Below are positions 46,227-53,975 of a stretch of DNA of 64,000 nucleotides, in pieces. The position numbers and the translations under genes are program-made. The notes below the pieces were generated by a model. The model made no database searches, was not told the origin of the DNA, and saw only the letters and a program-made list of their open reading frames with translations. Positions within the stretch are counted from its first letter, which is position 1, and every line of letters starts with the position of its first letter. The DNA is from Trichormus sp. NMC-1 (GTDB lineage: Bacteria > Cyanobacteriota > Cyanobacteriia > Cyanobacteriales > Nostocaceae), in contig NZ_LZQD01000002.1 of the NCBI RefSeq assembly GCF_001858025.1, positions 218,557-282,556 of the forward strand, written 5' to 3'.

Positions 46227-46475
46227 ATGGGCATACAAATTTATGACCTATACTCTAGCAGTGAAGTACAGCTTATTCATGACCTAACTGCTGCACAAAT
46301 GAAGAATATCAATGGCGGTATCGCCTACAGAAGAGGCAGAAATAGGAGAACAAGTACAACAGATAGCAGTGAGCGTTCAGCACTACTGCAAGACGTAAAT
46401 ACTAGTGTGCAGAACTGGAGATTGGAACTCAATCAAACACTGGACAATTTGGGACAAACAGAATTAGAATTCTAA
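46227..46475 (+). CDS. Putative RiPP/bacteriocin precursor with GG leader (precursor 1)
   Basis: The ATG at 46227 is chosen because AGGAGGTGA lies 8 bp upstream; the open frame extends further up without such a site. The 82-aa product has a leader MGIQIYDLYSSSEVQLIHDL, then TAAQMKNINGG (Gly-Gly at 30-31), as recognised by C39 peptidases. The predicted core of 51 residues starts IAYRRGRNRRTSTTDSSERS, is highly basic then Ser/Thr/Gln/Asn-rich, and has no Cys. It is separated from precursors 2-4 by a terminator and about 600 bp, and may be an independent substrate of the same exporter. Confidence 0.65.
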   Translation: MGIQIYDLYSSSEVQLIHDLTAAQMKNINGGIAYRRGRNRRTSTTDSSERSALLQDVNTSVQNWRLELNQTLDNLGQTELEF

Positions 46476-46507
46476 CAAATTAGCTTGGTAATTAACCTCA
46501 AACATTC

Positions 46508-46548
46508 AAATCCCCGATTTCTTCAAGCAGTCGGGGATATTTTTTTTG
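46508..46548 (+). terminator. Rho-independent terminator after precursor 1
   Basis: TCCCCGA (46511-46517) pairs with TCGGGGA (46531-46537), followed by a T8-rich tract. It is part of the GATCCCCGACTTCTT hairpin family. Confidence 0.88.
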
Positions 46549-47097
46549 TGTTGGCAATGATTAATATAAATTAGGGCTTGCTGATAGCGTGGCGTAAGCC
46601 ATATAAATGTAAAACCTAGATAAATCAAGGGCTTCAGGGGTTAAAAAGGTTAAAAAGATGCCTACGGCACGCTACGCGAACAGCAAACCCTAATTTAGAG
46701 AATTCAGCCCTAATCTAATGTTCATATCAATTCACTTAATTAAAGCTATATATGAATCTCCCCGTCTCCCCGTTGCCGCATAATAGCGTCAGTCCATTTG
46801 TATCCACCTTAAAGTGAACTGGTATTAGTTCCACCCCATCATAAAAAACTATGAATCTATGTAGAAGCGTTGTATGCAACATCTTTTGATTCTGGACGAT
46901 TTACCGAATATCATATCAGCCACAGGCAAACTGCAACAAAATATAAATAGATTATATAGTCATATTTCTAAGACATTAGATCATGATTAATGTCTAATCA
47001 ACATAGCTCTAAGCCTTGATTTTCAAGATTTTTATCAATAAAAATAGAAGCATCGGTTAAGAAAACACAACCTTAACTGCCTACACAAGTTTCACGG
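46549..47097. other. Intergenic region upstream of the tandem precursors
   Basis: About 550 bp without a gene. It contains dispersed fragments (GCGTGGCGTAAGCC near 46580, GCACGCTACGCGAACAGCAA near 46667) and a degenerate GTAGAAGCGTTGTATGCAAC palindrome relic near 46860. The AT-rich 46900-47095 part probably holds the precursor promoter and leader. Confidence 0.5.
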
Positions 47098-47126
47098 ACT
47101 GAAAACAAGTCTTTTAGGAGGAAATT

Positions 47127-47357
47127 ATGGCAAGTATTAAACTGTCTGAATTGCAAGCAACTGGTTCTGAATTGTTCCAAGATTCCGAAAGCTTTCTCAA
47201 CGAGATGAGCGATGTCAATTCCATCTACGGTGGATATTATGACAGCGGCGCGAGCGATATTTCCACATTCACAAAATTGGCTGAAGCCTTCGTTAATGTA
47301 TATGCAATTGGTCATATTGCATATTTAGCTAAGTCCTATAGCGACAGCAAGTACTAA
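47127..47357 (+). CDS. Putative RiPP precursor 2 (GG leader, Cys-free hydrophobic core)
   Basis: The ATG follows TTTTAGGAGGAAATT, a strong ribosome-binding site. The 76-aa product has a 36-residue leader: MASIKLSELQATGSELFQDS, then ESFLNEMSDVNSIYGG. It resembles cyanobacterial GG leaders processed by C39 transporters. The 40-residue core starts YYDSGASDISTFTKL, continues AEAFVNVYAIGHIAYLAKSY and ends SDSKY. It has eight Ser/Thr, clustered at both ends, and no Cys. A duplicate follows 53 bp downstream, and candidate maturation enzymes lie less than 1 kb beyond. Confidence 0.8.
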   Translation: MASIKLSELQATGSELFQDSESFLNEMSDVNSIYGGYYDSGASDISTFTKLAEAFVNVYAIGHIAYLAKSYSDSKY

Positions 47358-47410
47358 TAGCTTTGTCGCTGACTTCAAATTACTGAAAACAAGTCTTTTA
47401 GGAGGAAATT

Positions 47411-47641
47411 ATGGCAAGTATTAAACTGTCTGAATTGCAAGCAACTGGTTCTGAATTGTTCCAAGATTCCGAAAGCTTTCTCAACGAGATGAGCGATGTC
47501 AATTCCATCTACGGTGGATATTATGACAGCGATGTCAGCGATGTTTCCACATTAACAAAATTGGCTGAAGCCTTCGTTAATGTATATGGCATTGGTCATA
47601 TTGCATACTTAGCTAAGTCCTACAGCGACAGCAAGTACTAA
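47411..47641 (+). CDS. Putative RiPP precursor 3 (duplicate of precursor 2)
   Basis: The 76-aa leader-core protein has a leader identical to precursor 2. The core differs at five positions only: residues 5-6 GA to DV, 9 Ile to Val, 12 Phe to Leu and 24 Ala to Gly. All Ser/Thr positions and the C-terminal LAKSYSDSKY are kept. Strict leader conservation with core drift is the usual sign of precursors sharing one set of enzymes. The strong AGGAGG site is also conserved. Confidence 0.8.
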   Translation: MASIKLSELQATGSELFQDSESFLNEMSDVNSIYGGYYDSDVSDVSTLTKLAEAFVNVYGIGHIAYLAKSYSDSKY

Positions 47642-47669
47642 TAGCTTTGTAGTTTACTACTGAGCTAGA

Positions 47670-47750
47670 CGGCTCTCTTAGGATTAAAGGTAAATATAAT
47701 TTATGTGAATAACATAAGTTTGCTGAATTACCAATAAACCAAGAGAGCCG
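47670..47750 (+). other. Nested inverted repeat between precursors 3 and 4
   Basis: CGGCTCTCTT (47670-47679) pairs perfectly with AAGAGAGCCG (47741-47750). Inside it TTATGT/ACATAA (47701-47717) forms a smaller hairpin. There is no T-run after it, so it is not a classical terminator. It may be an RNA-stability or processing element that lets precursors be made in excess over the enzymes. Confidence 0.6.
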
Positions 47751-47795
47751 CCTAAAAACAATCCCATTTTTGCCAAATAAAATAAAATAAAATAA

Positions 47796-48011
47796 ATGGC
47801 ACGAATCATCATTGCTGATCTGCATCCCCTCGATTCAGAAGTATTTCTTAATGAACTAACTAGTCTGGATTCTCAATCTGTATTTGGTGGTCAAGATAAC
47901 TATCGTCCTCAAATTGCAGAAGTTGGTGTTAAGGCTCTGGAGTTTATTCTTGTGATTGCAGCTATCGATGCTATTTCGTTTCTAACAACTTCATTCATCA
48001 ACAAAGATTAA
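47796..48011 (+). CDS. Putative RiPP precursor 4 (GG leader, very hydrophobic core)
   Basis: The 71-aa product has a leader MARIIIADLHPLDSEVFLNE followed by LTSLDSQSVFGG, with the same FLNE and terminal Gly-Gly as precursors 2-3. The 39-residue core starts QDNYRPQIAEVGVKALEFI and ends LTTSFINKD, with one long hydrophobic helix and no Cys. No strong ribosome-binding site is seen; an AAATAAAATA run precedes the ATG. The very different core next to precursors 2-3 suggests a two-component product or a second substrate. Confidence 0.7.
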   Translation: MARIIIADLHPLDSEVFLNELTSLDSQSVFGGQDNYRPQIAEVGVKALEFILVIAAIDAISFLTTSFINKD

Positions 48012-48182
48012 TATCAGATCATTTTATTATCTGTTGATTTACCTATACTATTGGGACCAAAAATGACCTAATGACCAACAAAATATGGAATACGATTGCG
48101 ACTGGAATAGCCTCATGGTGTCTTTATAGTTGATTGACACAACAACAGCAATTTATCAATAGTTTCATCATCATTTGATCCT

Positions 48183-49349
48183 ATGCCATTTATCTTAAGC
48201 TCTCAAAATGTTTTTAACTATCTCATTTCCCAAGGACTGTGTAATCAGCAAGAGCAGTCATTGAGTAAAATTGAGCTAAAACCTGCCAAAAACTTTAACT
48301 TATTAGTCAGCTTACCCGATGGTCGTCAACTTCTGGTGAAACAAGAACGTCTCAACCGAGAAGGTAAAACTCGTGGTGAGTTCTTCGACGAATGGCAAGT
48401 TCATAATTTTTGCCAGACATTCCCAGAAATTAGTCATCTGCGCTCATCTTTATCAGAAGCGATTCATTTTGATGCTGAAAATTCCATCATTGTTTTCAAT
48501 TATCTCAATGACTATCGTGATCTGAGTGAATTTTATACTCAAGAAAATCTTTTTTCTACTGATATCTCTCGGTCAATTGGAGCGACTTTAGCATCAATTC
48601 ATCGTTTAACTCTCAATCATCAAGACTATCGGGACTTCTTCCAAAAGACCGAGAATACAACTTCTAACTTGTCAGGAGAATTGAATAGAATTACACCAGA
48701 AGTATTTGGTATGGTTCCTGCTGATGGGTTGAAATTTTTTGCACTCTATCAACGTTACGATAATCTCGGAAAAGCGATCGCAAATTTGAGTGATGCTTTT
48801 ACTCCTTGTTGTTTAACTCACAATGATCTCAAGCTGAACAATATTCTGATCTCCTTAAATTGGGAAACCATAATTGATCACCAATCACCCTTGAGTGACA
48901 GTATAATTCGCCTCATTGACTGGGAACGCGCTACTTGGGGAGATCCTGCTAGTGATTTAGGAGCAATAATTGCTAGTTACCTACAAATTTGGCTACACAG
49001 CATGGTAACTAGTAAAACGATACCGATTGAAGAGTCTTTACGTTTAGCGGCAATTCCCTTACAACTGCTACAACCTTCCCTCACATCTTTGGTAACTGCT
49101 TATTTGGCTAACTTCCCGGAAATTATAGAGCTTCGTCCTGATTTCTTGCCGCTAGTTGTACAATTCTGCGGGTTTTCCTTAATTAGGTCTATTCAAGCCC
49201 AACTGCAACATGAGAGAACTTTTGGTAATTCGGGTATCTGCATTCTCCAAGTGGCCAAGAGTTTATTGTGCCGTCCCCAACCATCTATCACCACCATTTT
49301 TGGGATGGAAATATCAGACTTAATTCCCACAAGCTTATCTCCAGCTTAA
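48183..49349 (+). CDS. APH-fold phosphotransferase, likely RiPP Ser/Thr kinase (LanK/TvaC-like)
   Basis: The 388-aa protein has the aminoglycoside-phosphotransferase fold. Its Brenner-type catalytic loop is CCLTHNDLKLNNIL (about residues 212-225) and the metal-binding Asp is in LIDWERATWGDPASDLG (about 243-259). The N-terminal lobe carries LVSLPDGRQLLVKQERL with the ATP-binding Lys. On its own it could act on a small molecule. The HopA1-like gene starting 25 bp later is the decisive context: in class V lanthipeptide and thioviridamide-type pathways this pair phosphorylates Ser/Thr of a precursor and eliminates the phosphate. The role here is inferred from that pairing and the precursor genes upstream. 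Confidence 0.8.
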   Translation: MPFILSSQNVFNYLISQGLCNQQEQSLSKIELKPAKNFNLLVSLPDGRQLLVKQERLNREGKTRGEFFDEWQVHNFCQTFPEISHLRSSLSEAIHFDAENSIIVFNYLNDYRDLSEFYTQENLFSTDISRSIGATLASIHRLTLNHQDYRDFFQKTENTTSNLSGELNRITPEVFGMVPADGLKFFALYQRYDNLGKAIANLSDAFTPCCLTHNDLKLNNILISLNWETIIDHQSPLSDSIIRLIDWERATWGDPASDLGAIIASYLQIWLHSMVTSKTIPIEESLRLAAIPLQLLQPSLTSLVTAYLANFPEIIELRPDFLPLVVQFCGFSLIRSIQAQLQHERTFGNSGICILQVAKSLLCRPQPSITTIFGMEISDLIPTSLSPA

Positions 49350-49374
49350 ATCCACCCTAGACTCTAATAGACCC

Positions 49375-50472
49375 ATGCAACTATTAAATTCCCTACATAG
49401 TCAACTTTCGGAATTGCCAGAGCCATTGCAGACATCGCTACAAGATATGGTGAATCAGATTACAATTGAATCCCACCACTGTATCAAGCATCCAGAGTAC
49501 AAATCCTTAGAATTGCCAGAGTCAGTCGTCTCTCGTTTTGAGCAGTTACCGTTGGAGATGCAGCAACAGCATTTGAAGTTACAACTGCGTAATTTTCTAT
49601 ACAGTGCTTATTATAACGCCGCTTCAAAACCTAACATTGGCTCTGACTCTATAAAAACAAATGATAAATTGGAGCAAAATTTCGAAAATAACAGCTTATT
49701 CGGAGTAGATTTAGAATTTTATGATCGCTTACATACCAGGAACAAAAGCGAAGGCTACTGGAGTCATAACTGGCAGGTAGTCAGGGAAGAAACGGATAAC
49801 ACATTGGCAGTGCATAAGAATGGGTTAACATTGCACGTTGATCCCAACTTGCATGTGTTACCAACGAACCAAGAGGTAACTGTTGGCAAGTTTGTATCTA
49901 TTAGAATGCCTAAGAATGTGGTACAAAACGGATTTTATATGGCGGTAGCTAATGCAGGCTCCCAAAATAATCATGAGATTACGCGAGTTTACTTTAATTT
50001 AACACCAGAAGGGGCGGCATCAGTTATGGAAAGTTTAACAGACCAACTAAATAAAATCCCGATTTCTTTTTCTTTTAAAGCGCTATATAATCCGTCCGAT
50101 TATAGACGTTATGACTCAGCCGTGCTTTACTTTAATAAAAGCCAGTATAATGTAGTTCACCCAGTATTAGAAAGGGTCTATGCAGAAAATAAATCCTATT
50201 TTCTTGATCAAGTACCTTTGTTTACTAAGCCATTAGCACCAGGTTTATCTTGTGCTGAAGAACCAGACCAAAAATTTGGGGAACAAGAAAGTTTTGGTAC
50301 AAATCGCTGTCAAATTATCGCTAATGGTTTAATTGCCGCTTGGCAGCAAGGTGATCATACTCCAGAAGGTCGCTTGGCATTCATTATCAAGCATTTTTCA
50401 TTACAGAAAATTCAATTGCAACGTCCTTATCTCAATGCTAAATCTCAGGATATTTACACTCCCTTGTGGTAA
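49375..50472 (+). CDS. HopA1-family protein, likely RiPP phospho-Ser/Thr lyase (LanY/TvaD-like)
   Basis: The 365-aa protein has an N-terminal helical region (about residues 1-90) and a HopA1-like domain (about 105-350). Conserved stretches include LEFYDRLHTRNKSEGYWSHN, RMPKNVVQNGFYMAVANAG, RVYFNLTPEGAASVM, SFKALYNPSDYRRYDSAVLY and SFGTNRCQIIANGLI. HopA1 was named for a type III effector, but homologues beside APH-type kinases (LxmY, TvaD) are phosphothreonine-lyase-like dehydratases in RiPP synthesis. It probably forms a complex with the kinase at 48183-49349. No type III secretion genes are present. Confidence 0.82.
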   Translation: MQLLNSLHSQLSELPEPLQTSLQDMVNQITIESHHCIKHPEYKSLELPESVVSRFEQLPLEMQQQHLKLQLRNFLYSAYYNAASKPNIGSDSIKTNDKLEQNFENNSLFGVDLEFYDRLHTRNKSEGYWSHNWQVVREETDNTLAVHKNGLTLHVDPNLHVLPTNQEVTVGKFVSIRMPKNVVQNGFYMAVANAGSQNNHEITRVYFNLTPEGAASVMESLTDQLNKIPISFSFKALYNPSDYRRYDSAVLYFNKSQYNVVHPVLERVYAENKSYFLDQVPLFTKPLAPGLSCAEEPDQKFGEQESFGTNRCQIIANGLIAAWQQGDHTPEGRLAFIIKHFSLQKIQLQRPYLNAKSQDIYTPLW

Positions 50473-50583
50473 TTGAACTATATTAAATATGCTTGATTCA
50501 TTTTAAGCATATTTAATGACATACCATAAATGTTGGCACTAAGTAGCATTGATAGTTTCAGTTCACATCAAAGAGGTAATGTT

Positions 50584-50883
50584 ATGATTCAAGAAAATTT
50601 TGAGCAAAATAACCGACTAGATAAGATATTTAAACCTACACAATTTCAACAGATTATCAAAGCCATTATTTTGGGTAACTATTCTTGGGCTTGTGTTTTA
50701 TTTCTTCATTTTTCAGGTTATGATCCTCTTGAATACATACCCTATGAAACCTACAATAACTTATTGAAAGAAAACTGTATTTTGGGTGATGATAATCATC
50801 GAACTAATGAAAAAAAAATGAAATTATCCAATATTAAATTAAGCTGGATTAAATTGAGTAAAGGTAAAAATAGCTCTAAATAA
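50584..50883 (+). CDS. HetP-family protein
   Basis: The ATG at 50584 (MIQENFEQNNRLDKIFKP) is preferred because AGAGGTAA precedes it; an upstream ATG at 50530 lacks a site. The 99-aa protein has the HetP-family core: QIIKAIILGNYSWACVLFLH, then FSGYDPLEYIPYETYNNLLK. HetP and homologues modulate commitment to heterocyst development. A second family member lies at 59386-59769. This copy sits directly after the HopA1-like gene (112 bp), on the same strand as the precursors. Confidence 0.88.
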   Translation: MIQENFEQNNRLDKIFKPTQFQQIIKAIILGNYSWACVLFLHFSGYDPLEYIPYETYNNLLKENCILGDDNHRTNEKKMKLSNIKLSWIKLSKGKNSSK

Positions 50884-50954
50884 ATTGTAGGCATTGGGTC
50901 ATTTACAAAAACAGATTAACAAAGTTTTCTTCAATACCTGATAGTTATTAATAT

Positions 50955-50996
50955 GCCGAGAATCTCTGCTTAATTAGTTAGAGATTCTCGGTTTTA
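50955..50996. terminator. Strong hairpin between convergent genes (bidirectional terminator)
   Basis: CCGAGAATCTCT (50956-50967) pairs perfectly with AGAGATTCTCGG (50980-50991), followed by TTTT on the plus strand. It ends the precursor/enzyme unit and faces the minus-strand export operon. Confidence 0.88.
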
Positions 50997-51037
50997 CGAT
51001 TAATAACGACTCTTTTAAAAAAAATTAATTTTAGCTA

Positions 51038-51823
51038 TTAGCTGGCCTCACTTAATATTTCTGAAGAAGATTGAGGAAGTGTTTCCTCTACTAGCTTGAC
51101 TACAATTTCTAATGTTGTAATTTGTTGTTGTATCCAATTTGTAAATAAATCACCCATAATTTTTAGGCGCGTTTGTTCATTTAACTGTGGTTTAATAATT
51201 TCCTCAACCATAATTATATGCGCTCCTTTAGGTGTAATTATTGGCTTGAGAATTTGCGGTGGATTCGCAGCAAAAACTGCTGCGGCCATTTCTGGTCTAA
51301 AATCGCTACGTTGTTGAATACCTTGATATCCTCCTGCACGACGAAGTTCTGGATTTGGGATATATTGACGAGCAATTTCTTGGAAAGTTATTTCTCCTTC
51401 TTGTAGAGCATAAAATATTTCTAGAGCTAAATCTTCATCATCTAATATCACTTCATAGGTAGCGGCTCCAGTGTAATCTAGTTGATGAGCATAAAAAAAT
51501 GGTTCAACTTTATCAGCAAATAAATGATTGGCTAATTTTGCAGATAGTAAATTAGTATGGGCTATTTCTTCAAAGTTATCCAAAGAAAGATAATATTTTT
51601 CTAACCATGCCCAGGTTTCCTCTGCTTTAATCAGTTTGTTAGCTAATCTCAGGCTATCTGCTGCCTGTTGTAATTCTTCTATTTCGATTTTAATACCTTC
51701 TTTGACAGCAGTATCAGCAATAATTTTTCTGGTAGCAATAGCTTCTAGCAAATTAGGAATTTGGCAAGAGATTTTGATATGGTAAAGAATATCTTCAGGA
51801 GAAACAATTACCAGCTTGGACAT
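51038..51823 (-). CDS. PpiC-type peptidylprolyl isomerase (parvulin) of the export locus
   Basis: The 261-aa protein has a helical N-terminus (about residues 1-120) and a parvulin-like domain (about 125-225: FYALQEGEITFQEIARQYIP, GGYQGIQQRSDF, IITPKGAHIIMVEEI). It lacks a signal peptide, so it probably acts in the cytoplasm or is exported by the neighbouring transporter. PpiC genes next to C39-ABC and HlyD genes are a recurrent feature of cyanobacterial bacteriocin-type clusters. GGAGG lies about 11 bp before the ATG. It is the last gene of the minus-strand unit. Confidence 0.87.
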   Translation of the reverse strand: MSKLVIVSPEDILYHIKISCQIPNLLEAIATRKIIADTAVKEGIKIEIEELQQAADSLRLANKLIKAEETWAWLEKYYLSLDNFEEIAHTNLLSAKLANHLFADKVEPFFYAHQLDYTGAATYEVILDDEDLALEIFYALQEGEITFQEIARQYIPNPELRRAGGYQGIQQRSDFRPEMAAAVFAANPPQILKPIITPKGAHIIMVEEIIKPQLNEQTRLKIMGDLFTNWIQQQITTLEIVVKLVEETLPQSSSEILSEAS

Positions 51824-52235
51824 AATCTAATTCCTCCAATGATACTAATTTTTGTTTGTGAATTTTAACTTGCAATTTTGGCTAAATCTTGGCTAGGTAG
51901 TTTGAACAGGTAGAAACAATTCAAGTTATAGCAATTTGGTATTATTCTCTTAATTTTATATGGTAAACAAGAATTATTGAGGCATTTCAATAATATTAGA
52001 TTTAATTAATTTATGAAAAAATATCTCTATCTCCTGATAGATAAAAAAGTTAATCAAACATGATGATATATTTTTGTGAGGAAAAAACTTTATCTGGGCA
52101 AAATCAACGAAAAAAATCTAGACTTATCAAAAATTTAAATGTTAACTGCTAACATTGCTATGTTAACAGTCAACAACCGCACCAATTAGGTGTATTAATC
52201 ATCTACTTACTGAAGTTAGACTTAATGGCTAATTA
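51824..52235. other. Intergenic region within the export locus
   Basis: 412 AT-rich bp between the HlyD-type and PpiC genes. It includes a short inverted repeat, TGTTAAC around 52138-52171. The length suggests a separate promoter for the isomerase gene. No RNA gene was recognised. Confidence 0.45.
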
Positions 52236-53759
52236 CTAAAGCTCTAGACCGTTCTTTTGTAGCTTTTTAAACGGGTCTAAGATAAAGTCAATAACTCGAC
52301 GCTGACGAACAATTACTTCAGCAGTTGCTGTTTGACCAGGTGTTAAGAGGATGCGTTTGTTGCCAACTTGAATATAAGGTTTCTCCAAAGCAATTTCTAC
52401 TTCATAAGTTTCTAGACGATTGGGGCTATTTTCCTGAATTTTTGAGTTAGGTGAAATCCAGTTAACGCGCCCTTGTACTACTCCATATTCTTGGAAAGGA
52501 TAAGCATCAAACTTGATTTTAACTGGCATTCCCACCTTAACAAAACCACTTTGTTGGCTGGCCATTTGTGCTTTCAAGATTAAAGCGGCATTTTTGGGTG
52601 CAATTTGAGCTATCATTTGTCCGGGTTGAACAACAGATCCTGGCTTTTTGATAGGTAATTCAAAGATGATGCCATCAATAGGCGATCGCACTACTCTTTG
52701 TTGTAACTGCAACTGCAATGATGTAATCTGGCTCTTGGTTTGAGCAATTTCTGATTTAATAGTAGAAACTTGTGTTTGCAAGTCCTTAAACTGTTCCTGG
52801 TTTTTCAGTAATGTCAATTTACCTGCCTGAACCACGCTTTGATAGCTACTTTCCTGCTCTTGTAAGCGGAGTTTTGCCTGTTCAATATCTGACCTAGCTT
52901 GATTCATAATTGACTGATAGCGACTCAATTCTTCTTGTAAACGCAACTGAGTTTGTTTAATGTTAGCTTTTGCTTCTTCCTGCAAACGTTGGCTTTCTTC
53001 CGCAGCTTTTTCCAATTCTACAACTTTGGTTTGGGGAATTACACCTTGCTGTAAAAGTAGACGATAGCGTGAAACTTCTAAAAAATCTCGACTCAAACGA
53101 CTTTTGGCTAACCTATGAGCAATTTGGTTAGAATTTATGCTTTGTTTTACTTGATCAACTTGAGCTAATTTTTCCACTTTTTGCCAATTATATGCACTCT
53201 GTTTAGCATCCACATTTTGCCGCGCCTGATTAAGTTGAGCTAATTTTTCTAATTGTTGAGACTGATTTTGTTGTTCTTGGATATTAATCGCCAGCAAAAC
53301 CTGATTTTTGAGTAGTTCCAATTGTGTTTGGCGATTGACTAACCCTTCAAGCTTGGCTTGTGTTTGTTGCAATTCTGTTCGCAAAACATCAGATTCCATT
53401 TCCACTAAAACCTGTCCGGCTTTAACAGTTGAGCCTTCTTTAAAATTGACAGCGATAACACTACCAGTGACTGCACTATCTAGTTTTTGGGTTGCGCCTT
53501 TAGGTTCAATTCGTCCACTAGCATTTCCAGTTTCATCAACTTGGGCAAACATTGTCCAGGGTAAGGCTATTGCTGTAAAACTAATTAGCAAATACAGCAT
53601 TGAGCGTGTCCAGGCTTTCGGTAAAGCATCTAATAATTCTTCGGTTCCATAAAACCAGTCCTTTGGTTTATCTGTTGTTTTTTGATCATGTGGAATAGCA
53701 GAAGATTGAGCCTGTCCGGATATGACAAAGGCTGATGAATTGTAAGTTGATTGTGGCAT
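52236..53759 (-). CDS. HlyD-family membrane fusion protein (periplasmic adaptor)
   Basis: Starting at the ATG at 53759 (MPQSTYNSSAFVISG), the 507-aa protein has a cytoplasmic N-terminus, one membrane segment (MLYLLISFTAIALPWTMF, about residue 55-72) and a lipoyl-like half (GRIEPKGATQKLDSAVTGSV). Long coiled-coil hairpins follow (about 125-340, Gln/Lys-rich). The second lipoyl half and beta-barrel are RSPIDGIIFELPIKKPGSVV and GQMIAQIAPKNA. It links an inner-membrane ABC exporter to the outer membrane. It follows the C39-ABC gene by 216 bp and is surely its partner. Confidence 0.93.
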   Translation of the reverse strand: MPQSTYNSSAFVISGQAQSSAIPHDQKTTDKPKDWFYGTEELLDALPKAWTRSMLYLLISFTAIALPWTMFAQVDETGNASGRIEPKGATQKLDSAVTGSVIAVNFKEGSTVKAGQVLVEMESDVLRTELQQTQAKLEGLVNRQTQLELLKNQVLLAINIQEQQNQSQQLEKLAQLNQARQNVDAKQSAYNWQKVEKLAQVDQVKQSINSNQIAHRLAKSRLSRDFLEVSRYRLLLQQGVIPQTKVVELEKAAEESQRLQEEAKANIKQTQLRLQEELSRYQSIMNQARSDIEQAKLRLQEQESSYQSVVQAGKLTLLKNQEQFKDLQTQVSTIKSEIAQTKSQITSLQLQLQQRVVRSPIDGIIFELPIKKPGSVVQPGQMIAQIAPKNAALILKAQMASQQSGFVKVGMPVKIKFDAYPFQEYGVVQGRVNWISPNSKIQENSPNRLETYEVEIALEKPYIQVGNKRILLTPGQTATAEVIVRQRRVIDFILDPFKKLQKNGLEL

Positions 53760-53878
53760 AATCAATTTTGGATTTTGGATTTTGGATTAGTTTAATAATG
53801 GCGGCTACAGAAAATATCCCAATTTAGTATGCGGACAAATTCCCAATTCAGACTAGAGTAAAAATGTTGCACATACAA

Positions 53879-53908
53879 TAGAGACGTTATATGCAACGTC
53901 TCTACATT
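53879..53908. repeat. Interspersed palindrome (TAGAGACGTT ... AACGTCTCTA)
   Basis: TAGAGACGTTATATGCAACG and TCTCTAC form a near-perfect 10-bp stem with a 6-bp loop. Degenerate copies are near 46860 and 59309-59340. It lies in the spacer between the ABC and HlyD genes. Confidence 0.75.
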
Positions 53909-53975
53909 TGATTTATAGTCAGGTATAAATGGTTGATTTATGACTAATTAATTTCCAGGTAAATTACCTGATTTC

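Larger units (their letters stand above)
47098..47657 (+). repeat. Tandem 284-bp duplication carrying precursors 2 and 3
   Basis: The segment beginning ACTGAAAACAAGTCTTTTAG recurs 284 bp later. The ribosome-binding site and leader coding sequence look identical in both units; differences are confined to the core-coding part and the trailing spacer. Confidence 0.95.

Noticed and set aside
49375-50472. Type III secretion effector on the basis of the HopA1 name
   Set aside because: No type III secretion genes are present, and the adjacent APH-type kinase and precursor genes fit a RiPP lyase much better.
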